DNA of 64,000 nucleotides from Parapedobacter luteus (lineage in GTDB: Bacteria; Bacteroidota; Bacteroidia; Sphingobacteriales; Sphingobacteriaceae): positions 372,001 to 436,000 of the forward strand of contig NZ_FUYS01000003.1 of the NCBI RefSeq assembly GCF_900168055.1. The letters are read 5' to 3'. The notes under the pieces are model-generated. The model searched no databases and was not told the DNA's origin. It was given only the letters and a program-made list of their open reading frames with translations. Positions 26,897 through 35,990 of the stretch are shown piece after piece. A program made the position numbers and the translations under genes. Positions within the stretch are counted from its first letter, which is position 1. Each line of letters begins with the position of its first letter.

Positions 26897-29800
26897 GTGA
26901 GATTGCTCCTGCTGAAATATTTTTTATGCGTGTTGGTATCCCTGGAATGTGCTTATGGCCAACCCTACTACTTCACGCACTATCAGGTCGAAAACGGCTT
27001 GTCGAACAACGCCGTACTGTGCAGTGTACAAGATAGGATGGGGTTTATCTGGTTTGGCACCAAAGATGGACTTAACCGCTTTGATGGGTATTCATTCAAG
27101 GTGTTCCACAGCGACCCTGACAACTCAAACGGTTTGGGAAGTAATTTCATCCGGGCGCTATTTGTGGATGAAACAGCGCGTGTTTGGGTGGGTACCGATC
27201 AAGGTATCTACATCTTCGACCCGAAATCCGAAAAATTTTCGTTGTTTCACCCAACCATCATAAATGAAATTCTCCATATAGCGGGCGACGACGCTGGCAA
27301 TGTCTGGTTTATTGATAACCTGACACTATATCGATATTCCGCTACAACGGCGCAATTGACGCAAATCGCCGAAGCAAAATCTTCAGTGAGCTCATTTGGA
27401 ATAGGTGCAAACGGAGACATTTGGATAGGCACCGCCGGCGGCGACCTGCTCCATTACCACCCCACCCAGGGCATAAAAGGCCGATATTCGTTATTCGACC
27501 ATTCCCCATCCGTGGTCTCTGAATGGATTGAATCCATACATTGCAGTGACAAGGGATTTTTTCTGGTGGGTACCTCCAAGCAAGGTGTAAAACTATTCGA
27601 TCCAACCACGGGCACGTATCGCGATCTATTGACCCATGACGAATATGGGACGAACATCTTCGTGCGGGACATCCTGGAGAACGAACATAATGAGTACTGG
27701 TTTGCCACTGAATCCGGTATTTTCATTTACCACCACGATACCGGCGAATGCATAAACCTCCGGAAGCAACTGGGCAGTCCCTGGGCGTTATCTGACAATG
27801 CTGTCTACACCCTTTGCAAAGACACCGAAGACAACATCTGGGCGGGCACCTATTTCGGTGGAGTGAACCATTATGCGTTGAACAATACGTTTTTTGAAAA
27901 ATTTTTCCCCCAAGGCGAAGGCACCAACACCATTTCGGGTAACGCGGTAAGGGAGATTTGTGCGGATGAGCAAGGCTTTTTATGGATTGGAACCGAGGAT
28001 GCCGGACTGAATAAGATGGATATTTCCTCCGGCAGAATGACCAATTATCAACCCGCCGGCCATCGGGGTAGCCTTGCCTATTCAAATATCCACGGCCTGC
28101 TGGTCACCGGTGATACCCTCTGGGTAGGCACATTCGATCATGGACTTGATTTGTTGGACGTCAACACCGGAAAGGTTATCTGCCATTACACGGCAGAAAA
28201 TAAAAAAGGGGCATTAGGAAACAATTTCATATTCAACAGCTACCGAACCAGCGCTGGAAGGATATTACTGGCCTCAGGCCGGGGCATATATGAATATCTT
28301 GACGTAAACAAAGGTTTCCATCTCGTTTCCGGATTTCCTGCACATATCTTTTATACCACATTGTTTGAGGATAGCAGGGGAACGATATGGGCAGGCACCT
28401 GGCGTGACGGCCTGTACTATTTTAACCCCAAGACAGGTGACAAGGGCCTATTTACCCATCGGGCTGACGAACCAACCTCTATCGGGAGCAATCGGGTCAA
28501 TCGGATATTCGAAGACAGCCGCGGAACCATCTGGATAGCCACCGAAGGCGGACTATGTCGCCTCAACCCCGCCAGCGGCACCTTCAGGCGGTTTGGCACC
28601 GCTGACGGAATGCCGAGCAACCTGATATTGGCCATGCTCGAAGATTCGGACAATAAGCTTTGGGTCACCACTTCCAGGGGACTTGTACGTTTTGATATCG
28701 CAACAGAAGAAATCAAGGTGTTTACGCAAGCCAATGGGTTGCTGAGCGACCAGTTCAATTACAACTCGGCTTATAAAGCTCCCGACGGGACACTTTATTT
28801 TGGCAGCGTAAAGGGATTGGTGAGATTCAATCCGGCCAACTATCGGGAAAGTACCTTCCAGCCACCAGTTTATATCACCGGGTTACAAGTGTATAACCGC
28901 GAACTGGAAATAAATAAAAAAGGGTCGCCCCTGCGCCAATCGATTACTTTTACGGATCATATTGAGCTCAAATATAACCAATCATCTTTCAGCATCGACT
29001 TTGCCGCACTGAGCTTTGTTTCGCCCCGCATGACGGAGTATGCTTATAAGATGGAAGGACTGGATAAGGCGTGGACACACATCCGCACTAATCGTAAAGC
29101 GTATTTTACCGAACTGCCTCCCGGGGATTACCTTTTCCGGGTAAATGTGGCAGATAGCCGAGGTGGGTTCATTGGCAAGGAAACCCAATTGCGCATCACC
29201 ATCCTCCCCCCATTATGGGCAAGCCTCCCTGCCTATCTTGTGTATATAATGTTAGCACTTGCCGTTACTTGGTATGGCATTCACAGTTACCATCGCCGCA
29301 TGAAGGAAAAAAATAAGCAAAAACTGGAATTGATGCGGCACCGCAAAGAGGAAGAACTTTACCGAGCCAAAATTGACTTTTTTACCAACGTGACACACGA
29401 AATCCGGACGCCACTCACGCTCATCAAGGCGCCGTTGGAAAAAGTAATGAAAAAAGCGGAAGAACTGCCGACCGTGAAAAGGCACCTGCAGACCATGGAA
29501 CGTAATACCGAGCGCTTGCTGGCACTCACCAACCAATTGCTTGATTTCCGGAAAGCGGAGGTAACCGGCTATCAACTGTGCTTCACGCCAGTGGACATCA
29601 ACGCCCTGATTCGCGAAAACCTACTTGGCTTTAAATTATTGACAGCGCAGAAGAACATCCGGCTCCGTTATTCGCTTCCCGATACACCGTTCATCGCGAC
29701 GGTGGATAAGGAGGCCGTCACACAGATCATCAGCAACTTACTAGGCAATGCGCTCAAATATGCCAAGCGGCATATAGCGGTGTCGTTGGTGGTACATCCA

Positions 29801-30082
29801 TCCGATGATCGTGTGTTTATGATATCGGTCAAAAACGATGGCTACCTTATTCCTGTAGCGATGCGGGAAAAGGTTTTCGAGACGTTTGTCCGGCTAAAGG
29901 CGACAGACACGCAGCAAGGAACGGGACTGGGTCTGGCGCTCGCGCGAACATTAGCGCTGCTGCACGACGGCAACCTTCATTTGGCTGCTCCCGAAAATGG
30001 GATGAATGTATTTGTACTGACGATGCCCCTCGAACAACAAACCCAACAATCTTTTTATGGCACAGGAATTACCAAGAACTGA
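26897..30082 (+). CDS. HTCS-type sensor histidine kinase (receiver/AraC part split off)
   Basis: A 1061-residue membrane sensor. A GTG start and signal peptide (to AYG, about residue 21) precede two seven-bladed Reg_prop propellers in the periplasm (repeats such as IWFGTKDGLNRFDG and VWVGTDQGIYIFDP, about 25-640). A Y_Y_Y domain (about 690-770), a membrane helix (about 778-800) and the kinase follow. The H box is THEIRTPLTL with His834, the N box SNLLGNALKY and the G box GTGLGLALA. HTCS sensors are normally fused to a receiver and AraC domain. Here the frame ends with an eight-residue tail after a T5 run, and the missing part is encoded in the next frame. It is divergent from the GH5-SusC operon and probably controls it. 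Confidence 0.9.
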   Translation: MRLLLLKYFLCVLVSLECAYGQPYYFTHYQVENGLSNNAVLCSVQDRMGFIWFGTKDGLNRFDGYSFKVFHSDPDNSNGLGSNFIRALFVDETARVWVGTDQGIYIFDPKSEKFSLFHPTIINEILHIAGDDAGNVWFIDNLTLYRYSATTAQLTQIAEAKSSVSSFGIGANGDIWIGTAGGDLLHYHPTQGIKGRYSLFDHSPSVVSEWIESIHCSDKGFFLVGTSKQGVKLFDPTTGTYRDLLTHDEYGTNIFVRDILENEHNEYWFATESGIFIYHHDTGECINLRKQLGSPWALSDNAVYTLCKDTEDNIWAGTYFGGVNHYALNNTFFEKFFPQGEGTNTISGNAVREICADEQGFLWIGTEDAGLNKMDISSGRMTNYQPAGHRGSLAYSNIHGLLVTGDTLWVGTFDHGLDLLDVNTGKVICHYTAENKKGALGNNFIFNSYRTSAGRILLASGRGIYEYLDVNKGFHLVSGFPAHIFYTTLFEDSRGTIWAGTWRDGLYYFNPKTGDKGLFTHRADEPTSIGSNRVNRIFEDSRGTIWIATEGGLCRLNPASGTFRRFGTADGMPSNLILAMLEDSDNKLWVTTSRGLVRFDIATEEIKVFTQANGLLSDQFNYNSAYKAPDGTLYFGSVKGLVRFNPANYRESTFQPPVYITGLQVYNRELEINKKGSPLRQSITFTDHIELKYNQSSFSIDFAALSFVSPRMTEYAYKMEGLDKAWTHIRTNRKAYFTELPPGDYLFRVNVADSRGGFIGKETQLRITILPPLWASLPAYLVYIMLALAVTWYGIHSYHRRMKEKNKQKLELMRHRKEEELYRAKIDFFTNVTHEIRTPLTLIKAPLEKVMKKAEELPTVKRHLQTMERNTERLLALTNQLLDFRKAEVTGYQLCFTPVDINALIRENLLGFKLLTAQKNIRLRYSLPDTPFIATVDKEAVTQIISNLLGNALKYAKRHIAVSLVVHPSDDRVFMISVKNDGYLIPVAMREKVFETFVRLKATDTQQGTGLGLALARTLALLHDGNLHLAAPENGMNVFVLTMPLEQQTQQSFYGTGITKN

Positions 30083-30842
30083 AAGACCGGTGATATTGGT
30101 GGTCGATGACCACCCGGAGATTCTCGAGTTTATCGCGGACGATTTGAGTGACGATTATGAGGTTTTAAAGGCCGAAAACGGCCAGCTTGCGCTCGAAGCC
30201 CTTGCTAACAACCCCGTGCAGCTTATTGTGAGTGATATCATGATGCCCTACATAGACGGATATGAGCTTTGCCAACGTATTAAATCGGATGAAGAGCATA
30301 GTCATATACCAGTCATTTTGCTGACGGCCAAAAACACGCTACAGTCCAAAATCCAAGGGCTGGAACAAGGTGCCGATGCTTATATCGAGAAGCCGTTTTC
30401 GCCGGCGCATTTACACGCGCAAATCAATAGCCTATTATCCAACAGGAATAAGGTACGTGCCTATTTTGCCAGCTCACCCCTGGCGCACATCAAAACGATG
30501 GCGCACACCAGGGCAGACGAACGTTTTCTTGAGCGCCTGAATGACATTATCCAACAGCATATGGCCGAAGTACACTTTGATGTAGAGCATTTGGCCGAGA
30601 AGATGAACATGAGTCGCCCGACATTATACCGGAAAATTAAGGCGATATCGGATTTGACACCCAACGACCTCATCAACGTGGCACGCTTGAAGAAAGCTGC
30701 CGAGCTACTCAGCGAAGGCCAACTTAAAATCTACGAGGTATCTGATCTGGTGGGATATAGTTCGCAAACGCATTTCGGGCGGAATTTCCAGAAACAGTTT
30801 GGCATGTCACCAAGCGAGTACCTTGCGCAGCATAAGCAATAA
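30057..30842 (+). CDS. Response regulator with receiver and AraC DNA-binding domains (C-terminal half of split HTCS)
   Basis: A 261-residue protein overlapping the end of the kinase gene by 26 bases in the +1 frame. Residues 11-125 form a receiver: Asp17-Asp18, phospho-acceptor Asp60 (VSDIMMP), Lys112 (EKPF). Residues about 155-258 are the AraC helix-turn-helix (VEHLAEKMNMSRPTLYRKI, YEVSDLVGYSSQTHFGRNF). Order and linker length are those of an ordinary single-chain HTCS. Removing one T from the run at 30052-30056 would restore a polypeptide of about 1313 residues. It may be translated by coupling from the overlapping ATG, or the split may be a mutation or read error. Confidence 0.9.
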   Translation: MAQELPRTERPVILVVDDHPEILEFIADDLSDDYEVLKAENGQLALEALANNPVQLIVSDIMMPYIDGYELCQRIKSDEEHSHIPVILLTAKNTLQSKIQGLEQGADAYIEKPFSPAHLHAQINSLLSNRNKVRAYFASSPLAHIKTMAHTRADERFLERLNDIIQQHMAEVHFDVEHLAEKMNMSRPTLYRKIKAISDLTPNDLINVARLKKAAELLSEGQLKIYEVSDLVGYSSQTHFGRNFQKQFGMSPSEYLAQHKQ

Positions 30843-30868
30843 AAAAGGGGCTATAAAAGCCCCTCTTT
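30843..30868. terminator. Bidirectional terminator between regulator and GH2 gene
   Basis: AGGGGCT-ataaa-AGCCCCT is a 7-bp GC-rich stem flanked by an A-run upstream and CTTT downstream. It lies between the stop of the response regulator and the stop of the convergent GH2 gene, so it serves both. Confidence 0.8.
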
Positions 30869-30874
30869 AAAGAT

Positions 30875-32746
30875 TTATTGATCTATTCGGATGTCATATA
30901 AACGTTGATGCCACCCTTTTAATTCGGTTTCGGGCATTTTCACCACCTTCCTGTCGTAGGTCATCAATCCATTGGTTTCCACTTCTACATCGGTCGTTTG
31001 CGTGTATACTGCCGCAGACAACCCCAACGGGATCAACCGTGCGAGATCATTGACCATTCCCCGGTAGCGATTTTTCAGTTCGTCTACGTTCTTGAAACTT
31101 TGGTATCCCCAATTATCCTTATTTTGCCAGGTGTGTCCTTCAATAGGCAAGCCTAATCCACCAAACTCCCCAAGCACCAAGATTTGCTTCTCGCCAAACA
31201 ATTCCGGCCTTGGCATTACCGCATCGGGGTAGTTATGTATATCAAGAATGTGTCCAACAGGGAAAAAATTTCCCCCACTGGCGCTGTTGACCAGTCTCGA
31301 CTGATCGTAATCCACCGTCCATTGCGTGATTTCTTTTGTTTTGAACTGTCCCCAAGCCTCGTTGAACGGCACCCAGACCACAATGCTGGGGAAGTTATAC
31401 AGGGCATCGATAATCGCTTTCCACTCTTTGCGGTAGATGGCTTCCGACTCAGCAGAGCGATCTTTGTCATGTTGTTTCCCAGAAGTGATTCCCGGCCGCA
31501 TATCCCAGTGGTTGCCTCCCAAATCGCCGCTCGGCATATCCTGCCACACCAAAACGCCAATACTATCGCAATAGTAGTACCAGCGAGCAGGTTCGACTTT
31601 GATGTGTTTACGGATCATGTTAAAGCCCATGTCCTTGGTTTTTTCCACATCAAAGCGCAATGCCTCATCTGTCGGCGCGGTATAAAGCCCGTCAGGCCAC
31701 CAACCTTGGTCGAGCGGTCCGTATTGGAAAACAAATTCATTATTTAGCAGCATCCGCTGGATTCCTTTTTTGTCTTTTTCCATCGAAATTTTGCGCATGG
31801 CAAAATAGGATGATACTTCATCTACCGCTTTTCCTTTCCGGATTACCGCGACTTTTAGATCGTACAGGAACGGATTGGTGGGCGACCACAATTGGGGATT
31901 ATTCAGTTGCAGCGTGATAGCCGATTTGCCGTCGCCCGCCGCTTCCGCGACTTTTTCGCTGCCATTCCATGCTGAAATACGCACTTCATCCCCCTGCCTA
32001 AGCCCCTCGATAGTGGCCTCGACAGCTAACGAGCTCCGATCAATATCAGGCGTGTGCTTGGTTGACCGGATATAGGTTTCGGGCACACCTTCCAGCCACA
32101 CGGTCTGCCATATGCCCGTCACGGGAGTATACCATATACCATGGGGCCGCACGACCTGCTTACCGTTGGGCTGAGGGCCTTCGTCTGTGGGATCCCACAC
32201 GCCAACGACAATCTCCTGATTGGCACCTTTCGCCAGATAAGGAGTAATGTCAATAGTAAACGGATCGAAACCACCTTCGTGTGAACCAGCCTGCTGGCCG
32301 TTGACATACACTTCGCATTGCCAATCTACGGCGCCGAAATGGAGAAGCACACGCTGATTCCGCATCTTTTTATCAATGGCTACCGTTCTGCGGTACCATA
32401 AGGAACTATCTTTTCCAACGGTCTTTCCAACACCTGAAAGCGCTGATTCCACGGCAAACGGCACGAGTATCTCTCCGCTGTACGCGGTCGGCACCTCCGT
32501 TAACTTACCGGGCACAATCGCATAGTCCCAAAGTCCGTTGAGGTTTTGCCAGCCCTCACGTACCAGCTGCGGCCGTGGATATTCAGGAAGTGGGCTTGCG
32601 GTGGTTAGTTCTTCGGCCCAAGGAGACATGATCTTATCCCCAGCGGGATGCCATGCCGTCGCCTCCTGCGCAACAAGCTGTCCAGCTTGCAACCCACATA
32701 AACATAATAAAACCAATGCATTTTTCATTCTTTTTGACTTATCCAT
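30875..32746 (-). CDS. Glycoside hydrolase family 2 enzyme, exported
   Basis: A 623-residue GH2 enzyme with a signal peptide ending near QLVAQ. A sugar-binding jelly roll (about 55-225, QNLNGLWDYAI, LHFGAVDWQCEVYVNGQ) and an immunoglobulin-like domain (about 226-320) precede a TIM barrel. The acid/base is Glu463 (VPFNEAWG) and the nucleophile Glu527 (VLGEFGG). It could be a beta-galactosidase, glucuronidase, mannosidase or arabinosidase-type enzyme; the short length and the FNEAWG motif do not decide. Its leader carries the 22-base motif also found before susC of the left cluster. Met7 (32728) is an alternative start. Confidence 0.85.
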   Translation of the reverse strand: MDKSKRMKNALVLLCLCGLQAGQLVAQEATAWHPAGDKIMSPWAEELTTASPLPEYPRPQLVREGWQNLNGLWDYAIVPGKLTEVPTAYSGEILVPFAVESALSGVGKTVGKDSSLWYRRTVAIDKKMRNQRVLLHFGAVDWQCEVYVNGQQAGSHEGGFDPFTIDITPYLAKGANQEIVVGVWDPTDEGPQPNGKQVVRPHGIWYTPVTGIWQTVWLEGVPETYIRSTKHTPDIDRSSLAVEATIEGLRQGDEVRISAWNGSEKVAEAAGDGKSAITLQLNNPQLWSPTNPFLYDLKVAVIRKGKAVDEVSSYFAMRKISMEKDKKGIQRMLLNNEFVFQYGPLDQGWWPDGLYTAPTDEALRFDVEKTKDMGFNMIRKHIKVEPARWYYYCDSIGVLVWQDMPSGDLGGNHWDMRPGITSGKQHDKDRSAESEAIYRKEWKAIIDALYNFPSIVVWVPFNEAWGQFKTKEITQWTVDYDQSRLVNSASGGNFFPVGHILDIHNYPDAVMPRPELFGEKQILVLGEFGGLGLPIEGHTWQNKDNWGYQSFKNVDELKNRYRGMVNDLARLIPLGLSAAVYTQTTDVEVETNGLMTYDRKVVKMPETELKGWHQRLYDIRIDQ

Positions 32747-32754
32747 ACGGTATT

Positions 32755-32776
32755 TTTTAAATGTTTATAACTGTAT
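32755..32776 (-). promoter_or_regulatory. Leader motif shared with left-cluster susC
   Basis: Minus-strand ATACAGTTATAAACA followed by TTTAAAA, 21 of 22 positions identical to the segment before susC (7377-7398), here 9-30 bases before the GH2 start. It suggests common control or a conserved A-rich translation leader. Confidence 0.5.
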
Positions 32777-33005
32777 CTGTTTTATGGTAGAGCCTTCGCC
32801 GAACACTCCAGCCATTGAGCAAAACAACTGAATAATAACCGGGTTTGGTTCGCCTTTTTGTCTCATTATTTCTTCATATTGTCTTATCGGCTGTCGACCG
32901 GCACCTTTAATCATCAAAATGTCAATTTGTTAACGCAGCCTTTTATCGCATACCGTTTTTGTAACATTTTCAATCAATGTTTACAATTTCACACAAATTT
33001 TTACA

Positions 33006-33013
33006 TATTTTTG
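33006..33013 (+). promoter_or_regulatory. -7 box upstream of small membrane protein/SulP cluster
   Basis: TATTTTTG fits TAnnTTTG and lies 28 bases before the ATG at 33034. No convincing -33 box is seen. It would drive the small protein and perhaps the SulP and carbonic anhydrase genes. Confidence 0.45.
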
Positions 33014-33033
33014 TGCAGAGCAGTAGATACTAT

Positions 33034-33366
33034 ATGTCGACCAAGATAAAAAGGGAAATATACGCAAAATTGTTTTTTGCCATCTTTTTTTCAAAGATGG
33101 TCATTTCTACTGCGCCAATTTTCATGCATGGGTTTGATCGACAGGCGCTGCTACAAGTGGTCCTTCAGATCGAGATTGAAAATAACAACGGCAAATCCGG
33201 TCTTGGCGATCAAGATTTCTTTGCCAAAGATTACGCTAAGTCTATTAGCTGTTTCATGCTCCAGCCGCCTGCCGAATCTACGATAAAAACAAACTATATT
33301 GCGGACGATGAGCGGCACATCCGCGCATTTTATCCAGCAGTACCTACCCCGCCTCCTAATTGTTAG
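33034..33366 (+). CDS. Small membrane-anchored protein upstream of SulP transporter
   Basis: A 110-residue protein with one hydrophobic segment (residues 11-30, AKLFFAIFFSKMVISTAPIF), then a hydrophilic part that ends with a proline-rich tail (YPAVPTPPPNC). No domain is recognised. The ATG is preceded by a -7 box at 33006-33013, which also excludes an in-frame ATG at 32977 as start. It lies 162 bases before the SulP transporter on the same strand, so a link with anion/bicarbonate transport is possible. Confidence 0.6.
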   Translation: MSTKIKREIYAKLFFAIFFSKMVISTAPIFMHGFDRQALLQVVLQIEIENNNGKSGLGDQDFFAKDYAKSISCFMLQPPAESTIKTNYIADDERHIRAFYPAVPTPPPNC

Positions 33367-33384
33367 CTTACTGAATATTCTCAT

Positions 33385-33403
33385 GCCAATAGCTTTTATT
33401 GGC
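33385..33403 (+). terminator. Hairpin after small membrane protein gene
   Basis: GCCAATA-gcttt-TATTGGC is a 7-bp perfect stem 18 bases after the stop codon. It lacks a T-tract, so it is a weak terminator or an RNA 3' end rather than a firm boundary before the SulP gene. Confidence 0.35.
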
Positions 33404-33528
33404 CCTAGTCATTCCATTGCTGATTAATTATTAGCCACCAAGTGAACATGATGCACGTTGAGTTGTTAATGTTAATAGTACAGTGGCGAATGAATTAAAC
33501 AACACAATCAGTTAATAACATTTACAAC

Positions 33529-35175
33529 ATGTTTGGTACACGAGTATCTGCGTTTTTGAAGTTATCAAAACGGGATTTGAAATATGATTTACCGGCAAGT
33601 GTGGTGGTTTTTCTTGTCGCCTTGCCGTTATGTTTGGGAATTGCGATGGCTTCGGGAGCCCCCTTATTCGCAGGATTATTGACCGGAATTATCGGTGGCA
33701 TTGTCGTAGCCTCATTCAGTGGTTCGCAATTAAGTGTAAGTGGGCCCGCAGCTGGGCTTACGGTCATTGTGCTGGGCGCTATCGAGCAGCTTGGCGCGTA
33801 TGAAACTTTCTTATTGGCTGTCGTAATTGCCGGTTTGATGCAATTGGTACTCGGAATTATCAAAGCAGGGATGATTGGCAATTATTTTCCTTCGTCCGTT
33901 ATCATTGGTATGTTAGCGGCCATCGGGATCACAATCATCCTCAAACAGCTTCCTCATGCAGTGGGATATGACTCGGCATTCTTTGGCGAAGAGAGCTTTA
34001 CGCAGAGCGATAATGAAAATACGTTTTCTGCTTTGCAGAATGCGTTCAACGCGATCAACTATGGGGCGTTCATCATTTGTGCGGTTTCGCTTGCCATTCT
34101 CATTCTATGGCCAAAACTAAAAAAAGTGAAGCTGATACCCGCACCCTTGGTGGTCGTCGTCTTAGGGGTAGCGTTAAGCCAAGCGTTTTTAGGTTCCGAT
34201 TTAGCGCTGGGAAGCGATCATTTAGTAACCATCCCGGTGGTTCAATCGTTCGGCGAATTCGTGGGCTTATTTACGTTTCCTGACTTTACGCAGATTTTAA
34301 ACAAAGACGTTTGGATAGTTGCCTTTACAATTGCCATCATTGCCAGCCTGGAAACCTTGCTGAGCATTGAAGCGGTTGACAAAATAGATCCATTTAAACG
34401 GAACTCTCCCACCAACCGCGAATTGTTGGCCCAGGGTATCGGCAATACGACCAGTGGTCTTCTGGGAGGTATCCCGATGACTTCCGTCATTGTCCGCTCA
34501 TCTGCCAACGTCAATTCGGGTGGCAGGACCCGGCAAAGTGCCATCTTACACGGTATATGGTTATTGCTGGCGGTCATTACTATCCCTAAAATTATCAATT
34601 TAATTCCCTTGTCCTGTTTGGCTGCCATCCTGCTTCACACCGGCTATAAGTTGGCAAAAGGTGAAATTTTCAAGCAAATGTGGCATAAAGGGTTCGATCA
34701 ATTTATTCCCTTCATTGTTACTATTATTGCCGTGGTGTTCACCGATTTGCTTACCGGTGTAGGTGTAGGCTTGTTAGTGGCCATGTTCTATATTCTTAGA
34801 AACAATCTTTCTAACGCTTTTGAATATGACGTAGAAGACAATGAGGATGGAGCCAAAATAACGTTTACCTTAGCAGAAGAAGTGACGTTTCTCAATAAAG
34901 CGGCCATACAGAAAGCGCTCTATAGCCTTCCGCGGCGCATCAATGAAATCATTATTGATGGCTCGCATAGCCGATACATTGATAAAGACGTGATCGAAGT
35001 CATCAAGGATTTCGAGCAACATGCGGTGAGCAAGGGAAAAACCGTTGAACTGGTAGGAATCATAAACAAAAAGAATGTACCGAATATTAAGCGTTTTACA
35101 CAAAGTATTTTGAAGAACGACTCATTAAATCGGAAACCCGTAAAACAATCATCATCTGAAACAATAGCAAAATAA
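33529..35175 (+). CDS. SulP family anion/bicarbonate transporter with STAS domain
   Basis: A 548-residue inner-membrane SulP carrier. An N-terminal motif LPASVVVFLVALPLCLGIAM starts a 10-14 helix transport domain (about 15-425) with SGPAAGLTVIVLGAI. A C-terminal STAS domain follows (about 440-530, EIIIDGSHSRYIDKDVIEVI). The gene is 8 bases upstream of a beta-carbonic anhydrase, a pairing that points to bicarbonate or CO2 handling (BicA-like) rather than sulfate uptake. The substrate remains inference. Confidence 0.9.
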   Translation: MFGTRVSAFLKLSKRDLKYDLPASVVVFLVALPLCLGIAMASGAPLFAGLLTGIIGGIVVASFSGSQLSVSGPAAGLTVIVLGAIEQLGAYETFLLAVVIAGLMQLVLGIIKAGMIGNYFPSSVIIGMLAAIGITIILKQLPHAVGYDSAFFGEESFTQSDNENTFSALQNAFNAINYGAFIICAVSLAILILWPKLKKVKLIPAPLVVVVLGVALSQAFLGSDLALGSDHLVTIPVVQSFGEFVGLFTFPDFTQILNKDVWIVAFTIAIIASLETLLSIEAVDKIDPFKRNSPTNRELLAQGIGNTTSGLLGGIPMTSVIVRSSANVNSGGRTRQSAILHGIWLLLAVITIPKIINLIPLSCLAAILLHTGYKLAKGEIFKQMWHKGFDQFIPFIVTIIAVVFTDLLTGVGVGLLVAMFYILRNNLSNAFEYDVEDNEDGAKITFTLAEEVTFLNKAAIQKALYSLPRRINEIIIDGSHSRYIDKDVIEVIKDFEQHAVSKGKTVELVGIINKKNVPNIKRFTQSILKNDSLNRKPVKQSSSETIAK

Positions 35176-35183
35176 AATAGCAT

Positions 35184-35846
35184 ATGTACAAAAAACACAT
35201 TGAAAGTCCGGAATTACAAGCAGGATTCGAGAAAATCCTAGAAGGAAACAAACAATGGATGAAGCTGGTTGCGGAAGATACCACCGGCAGGTACCAGCAA
35301 CTTGCCAAGGGACAAAGCCCTGAGATTTTGTGGATCGGCTGCGCCGACAGCCGCGTACCGGCCAACCAGATCACCAACACGTTGCCTGGCGAAGTGTTTG
35401 TACACCGCAACATCGCTAACATGTGCGTACACTCGGATATGAATATGCTCAGCGTGTTGGACTACGCCGTTAACGTATTAAAGGTAAAACATGTCATCGT
35501 AGCCGGCCACTATGGATGCGGCGGTGTCGCAGCTTCCCTGAGCCGTAAGCAATTTGGGATCATCGACAACTGGCTATGCCACATCAAAGACGTATACCGT
35601 CTCCATTCGGAAGAGATCGATGCGATTCAAGATGAGGAAAAGAAGGTAAACAGGCTCGTTGAACTCAACGTAGCTGAACAGGTATCTAATCTTTGTTCGA
35701 CATCGATCATCCAAAATGCATGGAAGGAACGCGATGATTTGGCTGTTCACGGTGTTGTTATTGATATCGCTACCGGCAAGATTGTCGATCTTGACATCAC
35801 CTTCACCAACTCGGAAGGGTTAGGGAAAGTTTTGGCATTCGCGTAG
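35184..35846 (+). CDS. can: Beta-class carbonic anhydrase
   Basis: A 220-residue cytoplasmic zinc enzyme that interconverts CO2 and bicarbonate. Zinc ligands are visible: Cys and the Asp-Arg dyad in IGCADSRVPA, and His/Cys in AGHYGCGG. HRNIANM is also conserved. It is co-transcribed with the SulP transporter (8-base gap), forming a bicarbonate supply or pH module. A strong hairpin ends the unit. Confidence 0.93.
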   Translation: MYKKHIESPELQAGFEKILEGNKQWMKLVAEDTTGRYQQLAKGQSPEILWIGCADSRVPANQITNTLPGEVFVHRNIANMCVHSDMNMLSVLDYAVNVLKVKHVIVAGHYGCGGVAASLSRKQFGIIDNWLCHIKDVYRLHSEEIDAIQDEEKKVNRLVELNVAEQVSNLCSTSIIQNAWKERDDLAVHGVVIDIATGKIVDLDITFTNSEGLGKVLAFA

Positions 35847-35863
35847 AATACCTCTCAGACGAG

Positions 35864-35915
35864 CCATAAAAGCAAAAAGCCGTTTTCATTTTGAAACGGC
35901 TTTTTGCTTTTATGG
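35864..35915. terminator. Very strong bidirectional terminator
   Basis: A perfect 22-bp inverted repeat (CCATAAAAGCAAAAAGCCG... around TTTCATTTTG) begins 18 bases after the carbonic anhydrase stop. Each arm ends in an A/T run, so it works in either direction. Confidence 0.92.
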
Positions 35916-35964
35916 TGCATATCCATGCGTTCCTTCAACTTAACGAAGGATTAACCTGCGGTTC

Positions 35965-35990
35965 ATATTGCGCAGATAGCTTCGCAATAT
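35965..35990 (+). promoter_or_regulatory. Inverted repeat before sigma-factor-like remnant
   Basis: ATATTGCG-(10 bases)-CGCAATAT is an 8-bp perfect stem whose right arm overlaps the ATG at 35989. It could be an old operator or a scar of the rearrangement that truncated the sigma-factor-like frame. Confidence 0.35.

Noticed and set aside
30045-30060. Programmed ribosomal frameshift joining the HTCS halves
   Set aside because: Joining needs a +1 (or -2) shift at TCTTTTTATG. The site is not a classical -1 slippery heptamer and has no obvious stimulatory structure; an indel or coupled translation is simpler.
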